Source: Cryptomeria japonica (Eukaryota; Streptophyta; Pinopsida; Cupressales; Cupressaceae). From it: DNA of 64,000 nucleotides. The translations under genes and the position numbers were made by a program. Under the pieces are notes generated by a model that had not been told where the DNA came from, did not search any database, and was given only the letters and a program-made list of their open reading frames with translations. Positions within the stretch are counted from its first letter, which is position 1. Each line of letters starts with the position of its first letter. Of this stretch, positions 33,244 through 45,494 are shown piece by piece. The DNA is taken from NCBI RefSeq assembly GCF_030272615.1, contig NC_081406.1, positions 233,480,396 to 233,544,395 of the forward strand, in the 5' to 3' direction.

Positions 33244-34151
33244 TATGTAGAGGATGTTAGAGCATACATCCACTATCATATAGAGGACTTAGGAACTTTA
33301 GAGATCGAGGGAATGTATATGAGGGAACTAATGGGAGAATCTAGAAAGATTAAATGGGCATATAAACATATTCATGAACTAGGGTTTAGAGACATTTTGA
33401 ATATTCTGGAGTTTGGGGATGAGATAATCAGATATGTACTGAGTGGAGTACATGGGGAATTCATATGGCTGGACATACCTTACAAAATCACTAAGGAAGC
33501 CATTTAGGCAAATACTGGTTTGTCATTTGTAGGGAAACATACAAATAAGAAAATTTCAAATGACTTTGTAAGGAAGATCAGTGATGCTACATCGGACAAG
33601 AGATCCATGAAAGTGAGCACTATCATCGACACAAACATCAAATTTGGAAGCATGATTATCGGATATAAGGTAACTCAGTCAAATCGATTGAATTTTGTTT
33701 CTAGTTCATGCATTTTGGCTGCATATAAAATGATGAGAGACAATTTAAAGTTAGATCTATGAGGTTGGATGCTTGATGAGTTGTTGATAAACTTAGGGAA
33801 GATCAATGGAGAGAAAAAGGGCACTTTCTGGTATGGGAACTTGTTAGTCTGCTTGATGTTATAATTTTTGAATGATGCACTCGGTTCTGGTAGGAAACAA
33901 TGGACTTTTCACATTCTGGTAGGAAAACAATTGAAATAGTCAACTGCTACATTAGGAAGTCAGAGAGATGATAAGATATGGGGATATTTCAAGGTATTTC
34001 AAAAATATATGAGTTCTAGGGTAAGGGTATGTCAACATATAGTAGAGAAATACTCTACCAACATTTTCTTCATGGTAAAGAAGGATGAGTCTCTCATGGA
34101 AGCAGTTAAGCCATGAAATATTTGGATTAAGGAAATGGGCTATGAGGTAGA
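33244..34151 (+). pseudogene. ORF2 of C, N-terminal domain continued
   Basis: Continues ORF2 directly after the element D target site with VYVEDVRAYIHYHIEDLG. It contains YKITKEAI, a stop where the next residue should be, and GTFWYGNLLVCLML. Further stops are at about 33760, 33860 and 34110. It ends at GYEVD, where the solo LTR at 34152 entered. Closest to ORF2 of B; about 45% identical to subfamily I by eye. Confidence 0.7.
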
Positions 34152-35207
34152 TGTAGGTCCCAGGGACAACTGAGAGGGGGGGGGATGAATCAGTTGTCTA
34201 ATAAATTCAAACCAAAATCTTATTAACCAACATAATGCTTAGTACCGATAAGACAGTTAAGTATGCCGGTAAACAATGTTAACAAAAAATTGCTATACCG
34301 GTAAGAATTAATGCATGAAACATAAACATAAAGTCATCCACAACACATGACACAAATATTTGTATGTGGAAACCCTGTAAGGGGAAAAAGAACAGTGGGA
34401 AACCTTACCCACAATCAAATGATACTACTGCAGATAGTAAGTGTACAAAGAGGGGTCTGCACATGCAGAAAGGCCAAAAGCCTAGAGCTCACTGCTCAAT
34501 CATAGATGGGAGTCACACTGACTACAGTTGGATGGTTAAATCCAATGAGAATGTACTGCGCACAATAGCATCTTCATATGCTGGATTCAATACCGGTGTA
34601 ATGCTGATATGCTTCTACAAAAACCTAACTTCACCTTCAAATGATGTCTTCGTGTATATCTCTTCTTGATCTCGCATATACCTTTCCTTAAATCTTTTTC
34701 GCATTCCACACATGATCTTACAAATAAGATCTTACATTTATACCATACCCTAAGACCAATTTTAGTAGGTCGGCTCTATAGGATATTACAATAAAACATT
34801 TACAAATAATATAATATCTGATGCAATAACTGATTGAACATGTTAGCTTAATGCATTTATAACAATAATAAATCATCTCCATAGCGTGCCATGCTGATCT
34901 GGAAAAGATAATCCTGTCGGTGTAACCCTAGATAACCTGGACCTATTTGCCGGTAAAAGCAAATATGCAAATAAGAATATGCCAATGATTATTACTTCAA
35001 AGAAAAGTGTCCACATGATGTCTTCGACATTACCAGGTGTCTTCCATGTCAATGCAGGTGCCGGTGAACATTATATCCTGCCGGTTAACCATATACTGAT
35101 GACTATTGAACAGTTTACTGATTGCCAGTGAATATTGCTGGATCTCCAAAGTAGGTGTATTTAGTAGGTGTTGACATCAATGACAAAACCATACCAAAAT
35201 ACCAATA
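34152..35207 (-). repeat. Solo LTR nested in ORF2 of C
   Basis: 1,056 bp, TGTAGGTCCC to TACCAATA on the plus strand, flanked by GTAGA at 34147-34151 and 35208-35212. It carries the family marks (CTGAGAGGGGGGGG, the GTGGGAAACC segment, GACATCAATGACAA), but its body is diverged, so it represents another subfamily. Confidence 0.85.
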
Positions 35208-35212
35208 GTAGA

Positions 35213-37348
35213 TGCACAGATTCTTGATGCCTATGAAAAAATGCTAATTGATGCACCTATAGATGAGGTAGAGAAGCCCTGTGGAACTGCACAACAAAAA
35301 ACTCAAGAGGTTGAAATAGAGTTCAACCAAAAGAAAAGGGACAAGCAGGTTGGAAAAGAAAGTAAGTTTATGCAGAAGGTCTCAAAGGACATCAAGGCAC
35401 TAATTGATGTTGTCCCAGAGAAAGGTAGAAAGAGGAAGGATCTGGAAGTTCATATTGAACATGTTACTGCTGAATTTGAATCAGAGGATAACACATCGTT
35501 AGAATTCAAGAGGGTTTTTAGGAAGAAACCGAAGGAAATAAAAGTTGAAGGAAAGAAGAAACCGGTTAGGAAGGTCACAATCAAGCTACCATCACATAAG
35601 CAAGCACCTAAAGCTGCACCTACCGCTGCATCCGGTACTGTCAAGAGGAAGTAGAAGAGTGACATTGATTTAGCAATTGAAACTGGTAATGTTACTATCA
35701 TAGCACCTAAAACTTGTGCAAAAATTGTAGATGAAATAACTAAAGATGGAATGTTGAAGAATGTTAAATTTTATTATGAAAACTTAGAGGATGATGAGTA
35801 GAGATTGGTAGAAGAAGCAATTCTATTATATTTGGATACCTATAAGAAAGCCTTAATAGAGATAGAAAATCAAATACCAGCTAAGTTATATAATATGTTA
35901 GATGCTAGGAGATTATCTACTATGCAAGAAGATAAACACATTAACATGCAAGAATTATTAGCTATCTGTGTCACTATAGCTCTAGATGAAATGGAAAAGG
36001 CATTTGAGGCAGAAAACAAAATTTTTTTAACAACAAACATAGGATAACTAGTCTAATGCTAGGGAGAGTGAATGAAGTAATAAAGGAAACTTAGAAAGCA
36101 TCGATTAAATTTTTGGGAGAACACAAAGGATTCTTTACTTCACTGGAGACCAAGACAGATACTGTAGATACCTCAGTTGAAGGAAAAGGAAAAGGGATTA
36201 TGGGCACTTCACCATCAATTTTGAAAAATATTAAGATAGTGGAAATGGAGCCACCGGTAAATACAGATGTACAGACAAATACTGAGGTACTAGTCAATAC
36301 TGAGAATGAACAAGATAATATTATACAAGATACTAACATTGAAGACAATTGTCCTCAAGATACAAATGTACAAGTTGAGGATATTGTTCCTAAAGAGGAA
36401 CTGACAGTTACACAGACTGCAACAAGTGGCAAAGCCACTGGTGCAAGTGAGGAAGTAATAAAGGATAAAACATCAAAGGAGAAAATAGGTGAATCTAACA
36501 GGGAACCAGTTGTTGGCCCATCATTATTGACAATTGACACTTCTCAGGAAGAAAATAAAACCTTCACAGAAATCAATCCCACTGAACTAATGATGATGGC
36601 TGCTCAAAAACTGATGAAGGAGGGAACTACAGACAAGGGGATTATAGATCAGTCAATCACTTTTCTAGACAGATTGGTCCCAGAGTGTAAGATTGAAAAT
36701 GAAGTAAGCCCTTCCGGCAAGCTTAAGGTAATCACTGAGCACATATCAAAACAATTTCAAACCTTACAACAAATCTCTAACCAACAAGCATTAAAAAGAT
36801 TTACTCGGGCGAAGAGAGTCACTTTTGATTAGGTAATTGAGATAGAGAAGAAAAATATTGAGGAGAAGCTAACTCTAACAGAAAATTCTTTGAAATAATG
36901 TACAAATATATATAGGGTATGTTGCAATACTAAAAAACTTACAACAAATGTAGATAAAAATATAAAGGAGATTCAGGAGAAAATTTCTAGTATTGCTAAC
37001 TCTTTTGATGGACTAATCTTACTCACAACATCAATTGATGGTCAAATTTTGATTTTGGAGAATCAAATTTCTGCTCTTGAGAAGGAAAGAGACAAAATAA
37101 TTCATAAAGCCAGAAGTCAGAGAGGTTTGGTGAGTCCAAGACTGGGTTCACTCTGTGTACATAAGAAGGAATGCATGGATATGCTGGGAAAGCCCACATC
37201 GACAAAGGTAAAGGAGAAAGAATCTTTTGCATATTTATTGAGTGGTCTTGTATCTATTTTTGGCACATTCAAAACTAAATGGGATACCTATGTGGAGTTA
37301 CTGGAGAAAGCTTATCCGGAAATTTTGAAATTGGTCAAGCTCCAGTAA
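35213..37348 (+). pseudogene. ORF2 of C, middle and C-terminal parts
   Basis: Resumes with AQILDAYEKMLIDAP, which continues GYEVD across the solo LTR. It then has the basic stretch (RKKPKEIKVEGKKKP), the second domain with AILLYLDTYKKALIEIENQIP, the Thr/Glu-rich linker, and a coiled-coil end ENQISALEKERDKI followed by RGLVSPRLGSLCVHKKEC and YPEILKLVKLQ. There are stops near 35652, 35802, 36046, 36831 and 36896. The C-terminus is the best intact example in subfamily II and matches 7026-7382. Confidence 0.72.
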
Positions 37349-37421
37349 GACATTTTTTTTGAGGTATTCAGTGTACAGTTCTTTGAAATTATTTTTACAA
37401 ATTCATTGTGGGAATTGATGT

Positions 37422-37617
37422 CAAAGGGGGAGTAGTATAGATGTGAAAAATAATAAAGGGCTGCATACATTAGGGGGAGTTACAAAATTTTGGAGTTTTT
37501 GGAGATATGGAGTATTTTGCATATTCATCTCAGGGGGAGAAAAGCAAGATGAAATCGGCAAATGAAACCATGACCATTTTTCACATGAGTGTTGCCATCA
37601 ATGCCAAATGGGGAGAT
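37422..37617 (+). other. Four polypurine motifs before 3' LTR of C
   Basis: CAAAGGGGGAGTAG near 37422, TAGGGGGAG near 37469, CAGGGGGAG near 37529 and AAATGGGGAGATTG abutting the LTR. This is the clearest multiple-tract arrangement in the window. Confidence 0.78.
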
Positions 37618-38146
37618 TGTTGGTAATTGACACACTATTGGTTGGTTTCACTATGTTGGCATTGATGGCAACATGATTTTTTGTTTCGGCTTCATATGAT
37701 CTACTGATAGGCACTTCACAGATTCTACACCGACACCGGCATTGACACCAGCAGGTCAAAAGGATTTATTTGATCACTAGAAATGCAAGCTGACATGGTA
37801 TAGTAAAGGTTATCGGTATTGGAGGTCGACTTATCTTGGATTCGGCATTGACAATTTGTTTTAATGTTTATACATTTATGTTATCTGGTCGACATGTAAT
37901 TTGATATTGTATATATCTTTATAAGCCAACATAAGGCATAAGTTGTATAGGGTATATAAGTTAGTTTGATTAGATCATTTTGAAATAAGGAGATAGACAT
38001 AAGATAGGATGTGATGTATATGCAAATGTAATATAATATGCAAAATATATTAGAGAGATTATGTATACGAGGAATTTATTATAAGGGTTATTTTGGTAAA
38101 AGGGTTTAGGATTTCTAACCAAAACATATAGAGCTTAAACCTGAAC
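37618..38146 (+). repeat. Truncated 3' LTR of element C
   Basis: Starts TGTTGGTAATTG and follows the 5' LTR for about 530 bp. It breaks off near GAGCTTAAACCTGAAC, and what follows is not LTR sequence. Confidence 0.82.
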
Positions 38147-38445
38147 ATTTAACAAGTCATCCATAGTGGGGCCCTCAAACCATGTCCATGGGGGGGTTGC
38201 GGAATTAGCCCAAGTGAGCAGATTGGCCTAGTTGTGCAACTGTAAGAGAACCATGACCATTGATCATAGGGAACATGCATCATAAACGGAAGAAGACTTG
38301 GACCACAAAGAAGGGATGCCTAACATAGAGGGATAGTCAAAGCAATGAACTAAAGGGCTCAAGTCATAACTAAAGAGATAAAAAAGGGGTTGCAACAAGT
38401 CAATGCATGAATATAACAAAAAGGGAAAAAGGAGATAGGCACCAA
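38147..38445. other. Short unclassified stretch
   Basis: About 300 bp with no frame or repeat that I recognise. It precedes the second repeat block and may be its upstream part, since the first copy is cut at this point by element B. Confidence 0.4.
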
Positions 38446-40107
38446 TACTAGGGTTTAGGTTTAAGGGGCAAGATTTATCCTATCTATCCATAAACCCAAA
38501 TAATGTTTAGCTCAAGAAGAAAATCATGCACATCCTTATAGTAGGCAACATGGATAATTTTCTTATTAGCTAAACTTGTATTCTTGTCCTCTTTGTTTTG
38601 TGTTGTGTATTAAAGTGGAACAAGAGAGGATTTTAAGAGGGTTCACTCATCTTCCATGGAGTTCTCATCATGTCTCCATTATTGAATGTTTACAACTAGA
38701 TTATTTATTTCCCTTACTCTTTCTTATTGTTGTTTGCTGCAGGATAAAGAAAGGCTATAGGGTGTAGATTTACAGCAAGAATTGTTTACTAGGACAACCA
38801 ACATCACTTAGCTCTTATTTCTTGATATTTATTTATTTTCCCTTGATGTAAACCCAAATGCACAAGAATGGTTCACTTTCTTTTTTTAATAGATATTGTT
38901 TATTTCTATTTGCATAAATATTTCAAACAAATAAAAATAAATATATAAATACATTTTATTTTATTTTTAATTTTTTCTAGGGTAGCCATGGATGACAACC
39001 ACTACAAAGAAGGTCGCAGTGGAGGGTGACCCCCACTATGCCCCTTTTGTGAGGGGCCACTGCCCATGGAGGTTTGCACCTTCTATGTGGAGGCTACAAC
39101 CTCTTCCATAGAGGATGCAATCCTCCAGGGGCTACGTCCCCTATATTTTAATTACTAATTTTATTCTTATACACGCATATGTATATATATACATAAATAT
39201 ACATATATACACATGTACAAACACAAACATTCAATTTAGTTAGTTGTTTCATTTTATAATATAAAATGATATATATTAGGACATTTTGTTTTTGATTAAG
39301 GGTAAATAGGTTTTGAGGGGACCCGAAACCCTAAGATTTTACCAAGATCTGGAACCTAGAATACAATGCTGCTAAAAGAATATAACATCAACATACTAGC
39401 AGTCAAACCACAATTTGGACATAAAAATGTCCCTAACACATAAACAAGGGTTTTACAAGGCTCCCTTACCCTACATATGTTTCCATGGGTGTATCTAGGC
39501 ACCCATCACCTTCAACAACACCAAATTACAATAAATCAACATATTCTCACAATGTGGACTAATGGGGTTTTGAAAGGCTCTGCTAACCTTCATAATGGGT
39601 TTTAAACTAGCTCCCAAAACCAACAAACAAGGGTTTTTCTAGGCTTCCCCAACCTATAACAAAGTATTTAGTCTGCCAACAACACAACTAACCCTTAACC
39701 AAAAACCACAATTGGCCAGTTTGGGCCCTTTAAAATTCCTAGCATCTAGCTTTCCATCCCAAAACCAACTACAAAACAAAATAAGAGGGTTTTTATGGGC
39801 TCCCTCAACCCACAAAACTAGCAACACAAACAAACAAAACCAAAATGCATTCTGAGCCCAACTCTCCACCTCAAAAGGAGATAGGTTCACAACAATAAGA
39901 AAAGGAGAAATCCATACTGACAAACCTAAAAATCCAATCGAATCCATGAGCCACATCCATCTACAAGAAAAAACAAGAGGATTTTTATGGGCTCCCTCAA
40001 CCCACCAGATGCATGGGGTTTTTGAAAGGTTCCCCTAACCTTCGACATGGGTTTTGTAGTGACTCCCATAACCCCCAAGATGAAGCTAGAAAAGAACACA
40101 ACTTCAG
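38446..40107. repeat. Unclassified repeat block, copy 2, left part
   Basis: Matches 21448-23156 closely from TACTAGGGTTTAGG onward, with a shorter AT microsatellite near 39171-39222. It is interrupted at the target TTCAG (40103-40107) by the 4.7-kb insertion and continues at 44821. Confidence 0.8.
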
Positions 40108-43024
40108 TGTGAGGCCCTACCCCAACCCATCCTATCTCTTCAGTTATTTTCATTTTGGAACTATTTTGGATACTAGTTTGGACACACTATGGATATAGAA
40201 CTTTTCATGATTCCGCGATTTTGGTAACATTGATATATGTGGATGCTTCATTTCTATGCCTTGTGGATTATAGAATATTATATGATTCTAGATTAGGGTA
40301 ATATTGTGATGATGCAGGTTATTATCTGAATTTGAGGATTTGATATAATGTTTGGAAAATGTTTGCATATATTGTAGATGGATCAAATTTTGAGGATTAT
40401 GAGGAAATTGCTCTGAATTGTGACAAATTATATTTCATAATGTCAAGTCTTTGAAGAATGAATGTATTGTATTCTGATTATGTGATTTTATATATTATAT
40501 GAGGCTATTTGGGAAGTACTAATGTTTAAATTGAGATGTACAGGAAAATATCCATGTGACCATGGAAATATTAGGGAGAATCAAGCCTAGGCCAATGTGC
40601 GTTAGTAAAACTAGGGGTTGTCTATTTGGAGAGACAACACCCCGTATGTATTGTATTTTATTCGTAAATGTAAAATGTTGCATGAGTGTAATTTGTATTT
40701 ATTTGATTGATTAAATTGTTTAAGGGACAATTGCCATGTGGTTATTGTGATGTGGAATTATTTTGTAGTGTCACTTGACACCTATGTAGTATGTTGTGTT
40801 GGCAATTGTCATGTCACCTTTTTGAAAGTTTTATTTTGTTAATGGTTATATCCCCTAATTATCCTTGAAGGAACCAAGAAACCTAGGTTAGAGAGCCACA
40901 AGGAAGGTCAACTCAGAGTTGACCCGTAGGTTAACTTCAGGTGGACTTTCTGAAGGTCAAATCAACTCCTAGAGTCAATTTTAGAGCTTTTCTATTAGGC
41001 CTCATGGGGTACCTATGGGTGAAGGCCAAAATTGGCCATGTGTCTTTCCCTTAGGACTTGTTTAACCACCCAAAAAAGTGGTTTTCCCAAGATGGACGAA
41101 TTCCATCTATAGGAGTGCCATCCTTGGAAGGAGAACCTTCTTGGAGATAGTAATCCCTCTTCCCCATTCCATTTCCCTTCTCTAGGCACCTAGGTTAGGG
41201 AGTGTGTAAGACCTAGGGAAGACCAACCTAATGGGAGATCACTCACTCTATCCAAGAGGTTGGAAGGAGTGAGAGAGGCCTTCTTAGGCTAAGAATGGAA
41301 CCTTAGTGAGTTAATCACCCACTCTCCACTTTTGGAGATTTTTGGAAAAATTTGGAAAGAAAAACCAGTTTTAGAAATTTAGAGGAATTTTGGTGGCCAA
41401 GGATTGCAGAAAGTTGTGTGGATTGGGCAGCTCATCTCCAACTAAGTTTAGCATACCTATTGGCAGAATAAGGTTGGTTGTTATCTCCTTTTGGTTTTGT
41501 TGTCTATGTTAGTTATGTTGTTTTGTTGAAGGAAAGAAATGCTTGTAAAGAAAGTGTGTATGTAAATTGTTGTTGAAGAAAATAATGTGTAGTTTCATTT
41601 CTATGTTTTTTCTGTTTTGTGTTCTTGTTTTGGGAGTGTCCAAGATCTTCTACTCTTGGGAGAGTAGGATGATCTTGGGGTGGAAGAAGCATGACAGCCT
41701 TGGGTGAGAGGCTCTCCTTAAGGAGAGTGATCTCAAGGGTGTCCTTTGTGACCCTTGCTGCATAGCCTTGTGTATGCATTTGGGGGTCATAAGGGGAGAG
41801 AAATGGCTTTGAGCCTTTGGGGGGCATAAGGTGTGTGAGATGAATTCTGTTGGGTATTTTGTGTTGCCATGAGGTGGCTTGTGTTATATTTTTGGCTGCA
41901 GTCTCCCCAATGGTACTTGGTCCACTTCCACCCATAGATTGATCTCCACAAATGTGGTGATAGTGTAGCTTGGGATGGGAAAGTGTATGTGTTGTGTGTT
42001 TTCCCTATTGTTGTGTTGTATTGCCTGATTGTAACCCGTCTAGGTCTTGGTTCTCCTAGCTCGGGGGTGGCTTCTGGTAAGCCTAGGCTGGGAGGTGAGC
42101 ATCCCATGGTCACAGTCCTAAAACTTTACTTGCAGGTGGCTTGGGAAAAAGACTAAGAGTTGCAGATTTTGTGTTGCAGACTTCTATTTCAGATTTCTGA
42201 TTTTTATTTAAATGCAGAAAAGAAGAAAGAAATGTAACCTTATGATTTGTAGCAAAAAGAAAAAGGAAGAGAAAGGGCATATGTAAATATAGGGCTTAAA
42301 ATGATTCTGTTTCTATCTAAATAAATGTAATTTTTATTTTCTGTGTAAAGATTAGAGAAAGATGACTGTTTAGATTTTCTACCCATTTTCATATTTGGGC
42401 TATTGTAACTTATCATTCTGGAAAGTAATGTAAATTTTTATTATATTTTGATGCCTATTGTGTTGTAGAAGACTACATTTAAATCTGGTCTGTAACATGT
42501 TTATTTACTGCAATATTAAGGAAAAGAAACAGAAAAATGCATTAGGATTCCTTATTTACTATTTACTAGTTTATTTACTGCAAATGTTATAGAAAGAAAA
42601 AGAAATGCAGTAGGATTATTATTTACTTGCATAGTTTAAATTCTGTAAATTTTATGACTGTTAAAAAAAGAAAAGAGAAGAGAACCAGAATTGTTTTATT
42701 TCTGTAGATAGTTAAATAAAAGGGAGAGGAAAATAGATCTATTCTAAATGCTGTTAAAAGACTTAAAACGGAGTGTAGATGGTTAAAAAACCTCAGATCA
42801 ATATAAGGGTTTTTAACCCTATTACTTCAACATGTAGTCATATATATCTCTATATGTATATAAGTATATATATTGAAAATGTATACCTATATAGATATAA
42901 AGTATATATACATATAAGCTTCCTGTAATGTGCATACCCCTGTAACAACAAAATAAAGGATGCATTTTGAACTTGTGCATCTCTGTTTCAAACATATAAA
43001 ATATAATGCAGAATAAACCCTTAA

Positions 43025-43027
<3 letters not shown>

Positions 43028-43113
<86 letters not shown>
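43028..43113. repeat. AT dinucleotide microsatellite
   Basis: Uninterrupted AT repeat of about 86 bp. Shorter AT tracts follow near 43190-43222, 43820-43852, 43875-43896 and 43976-43989, giving a highly AT-rich flank to the GC-rich palindrome array. Confidence 0.95.
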
Positions 43114-43115
<2 letters not shown>

Positions 43116-43189
43116 TGCAATCTGAAGTCATGCTCTGTGGATGCCTGTAGAAGAAAATATCTTCATATTCATAAACGATACTATGCATA

Positions 43190-43222
<33 letters not shown>

Positions 43223-43337
43223 ATATACATAATATACATTTGAAATTCAAAAAAAACTACATCTTATACCATTTTTATCAACCCACGAAACTTATTAAAA
43301 ATGTTGCAAAAAAAAAAGGGAAGCAAAGTCACGCGGG

Positions 43338-43574
43338 CCACTGTGTGCAACACAGTGGACGGCCACGGCCGAACCACTGTGCTACACACAGTGGGTGGCG
43401 CCGAAGGGCACCGCACTGTGTGTAACACAGTGGGCGGTCGCGGCCGCCACTGTGCTACGCACAGTGAACGGCGCCCGCCACTGTGTGTATACACAGTGGG
43501 CGGCGGCTATGCCGTCCGCCACTGTGTGTACACACAGTGGGCGGCGCTGCCGCCACTGTGCGTATGCACAGCGG
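43338..43574. repeat. Array of seven 21-22 bp palindromes
   Basis: Seven near-copies of CCACTGTG-loop-CACAGTGG at 43338, 43374, 43413, 43447, 43478, 43519 and 43553. The arms are eight bases, with small changes in the third, fourth and seventh. The loops are variable (TGCAA, CTACA, TGTAA, CTACG, TGTATA, TGTACA, CGTATG), and several extend the palindrome. Spacers are 9 to 19 bases, GC-rich and different. Unit spacing is 31-41 bp. Confidence 0.9.
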
Positions 43575-43690
43575 CGCCCGAAACCCTGCGAAAAACCTCC
43601 GCCTCTCCCCACGCGAAACCCTCCGCCTCCGTACCTGCGATCTCTCTCTCCCTCAAACAGCACAAGCAATAAAATATAGGGGTTTAATAA

Positions 43691-43801
43691 ACCCTAACCC
43701 ATTTCGGGTTAGGGTGTGAAAAAAAAGGGGTAAAAATAAAATAAAATAAGACAAGTGTAATATGTAAGAACGCAACCCTAACCCAATTTCGGGTTAGGGT
43801 T
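43691..43801. repeat. Two telomere-motif hairpins
   Basis: ACCCTAACCC-ATTTC-GGGTTAGGGT at 43691-43715 and AACCCTAACCC with its mirror arm at 43774-43801. Arms are 10-11 bases, perfect, with loops of 5-6 bases. Confidence 0.9.
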
Positions 43802-44820
43802 AGCATTATGAGAATTTTACATATATATATATATTTATATATATATATATATGAGTATATTGTTAAAAAAAAATAATATATATATATATATATATAGGAG
43901 ATTTAGATTGGAGCATTTAAATTGGTTTTTAATTTATAATGAGGGTTAGAATTTAAGAATTTATATTGTGATTTATATATATATATATAAGGAATTTAAA
44001 TTGGAATTTTTAAGTTAGATTTTAGTATATAATTGGGGTTAAGTTTATAATTGACTTATTATGGAATTTTAGACTTTTGATTTTAATATATAGATATATT
44101 AGGGGTTAGATCAATGATTGAATTTTTATATGTTCCCATTTTTTTTTTTAGAAATTTAAATTTTAATTAATTCAAGGGGGTTATTAATAGAGGATTATTA
44201 TAGTTGGATAAACTAGACATTTAATCCAGCAATATATTTATTAATCAATGGACTTACCCCTCCCCCATGTAATTGGACGTAAGGAAAATTTAAAAAGGAG
44301 GAATTTGTAAATTTAGGAACCTTAAGCCCTTGAGATCGATTTTTGGTCGGATTGAAAATTAATTGACAAAATCAAGGGGTTTAGGGAAAATCAGAATTGG
44401 CCTTAGCTTATTGTCGGTTTTAGTGGGCAAATGACATTGTAGTAAATTGAAACCCTCATCGGGTGGATGCATATAATAAATTTTATATAAGCATCAAATA
44501 ATCATTAGCAATATCATTATATGACCTGGAATGATTTAATACGTTAAGATAGCCAATTATCCCTTGGTTTAATTAGCGACAACTTGTCTTAGGTAATTGA
44601 GCTAGCTAACTAATCGGCAATGCAAATTAATCTTCACCAATCAAGTCACTCGCTCGAGTTGGTTATTTAACTTAACCTTAGTAAGTAAGTTAATTACATC
44701 CTAGATAAGACAAAACTTTAAATACAGTCGTTATGTATTAGGATTTATAGCGAGTTCATGACGTCAAAAAAAATTTTGTTGTTCCATTTTTGTGCCCTAA
44801 AGTTTGGGCACGACATTCAA

Positions 44821-45494
44821 ACCGCAAAACAAAGTCCAGCATCCAAAGAATAAACTCACCATGCTTAGCTAGACCAATGGGTTTTGAAAAGGCACCCCAA
44901 ACCTTGAGCTGAAAAAGAGGCTAGATCTAAATAGTTTACAAGCAGACAAGCAACACCAAAATCTCCACCTCAATAGGAGAAGGAGGAAAGAAACTTGTTA
45001 GCATGGAGCATGAAACAAAGACCACCTGCTTGAAGAAACATAGCATCCAAAACAAAAGAGATAACACACAGATTTCAGACCATAAAATCTCTAGCATCAC
45101 CACCTTATTAGGGACCAAGTGGGGGAGACAAACCATAAGCACAAACTCAGATGTAGACCATCCACAAAATGGAAAAACAATAGCTTCCCCTAGCTTGTGC
45201 CAACAAAAACCACAACCTCTGTCTCCACCTCAATAGCAGAACGATTATCTCCAATACCTACCATCTCTAACTCAATAAAAGACAAGGCTACCTCAAAAGG
45301 AAAGGCTGGAAATAACCTAGAGAGATGAGGTAAAAGTGAAAAGACCAGGAATAGGGAGGCAGACAAGGTCAAACCATCATTAGGGCCTAAGGCCTCCTGT
45401 AGCCCCACAACCCAAACCCAAGCTAAAAGGAAACCCACCACAACGGATACCAAGGGGTGAACACTGCCTTGGTCCCAAACAACCCTTTTGCATC
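44821..45494. repeat. Unclassified repeat block, copy 2, right part
   Basis: Matches about 23161-23837 of copy 1, up to the shared border CCCTTTTGCATC and the gypsy LTR start. The minus-strand peptide FCGWSTSEFVLMVCLP is conserved. Confidence 0.8.

Larger units (their letters stand above)
23949..38146 (+). mobile_element. Element C: pol-less copia-like element, subfamily II, with nested insertions
   Basis: 5' LTR, primer site, ORF1, spacer, ORF2, polypurine motifs and a truncated 3' LTR. ORF2 is split by element D (target duplication TTGTG) and by a solo LTR (target duplication GTAGA). Without these insertions the interior is about 5 kb and has no polymerase domains. The 5' target GAATC is the same as at the solo LTR at 45594, which stands at the equivalent site of a duplicated locus. 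Confidence 0.85.
40108..44815. mobile_element. 4.7-kb insertion with TG...CA ends, possible giant solo LTR
   Basis: Comparison with the uninterrupted copy 1 near 23160 defines the edges. The insertion begins TGTGAGGCCC, ends GGGCACGACA and is flanked by TTCAG and TTCAA, a 5-bp duplication with one change. TG...CA ends and a 5-bp duplication suggest LTR-type integration. I find no second copy of its ends, no primer site and no coding domain inside, so it could be one very long LTR. It contains long AT repeats, an array of seven palindromes and two telomere-motif hairpins. Confidence 0.6.

Noticed and set aside
41513-42113. Minus-strand frames of 140 and 108 codons
   Set aside because: No domain, no homologue in the window, and overlapping different frames in a non-coding insertion.
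42887-43239. Minus-strand frames rich in Ile-Tyr repeats
   Set aside because: They are translations of the AT microsatellite; no gene is implied.
43338-43574. CRISPR-like array of repeats and spacers
   Set aside because: The units are short palindromes with 9-19 bp spacers in plant DNA; unit length, spacer length and context do not fit CRISPR.
43264-43719. Several overlapping frames through the GC-rich island
   Set aside because: They are open on both strands because the palindrome array lacks stops; the peptides just mirror the repeated palindromes.
43691-43801. Interstitial telomere
   Set aside because: Only two short head-to-head CCCTAACCC words, not a tandem run of the plant telomere repeat.
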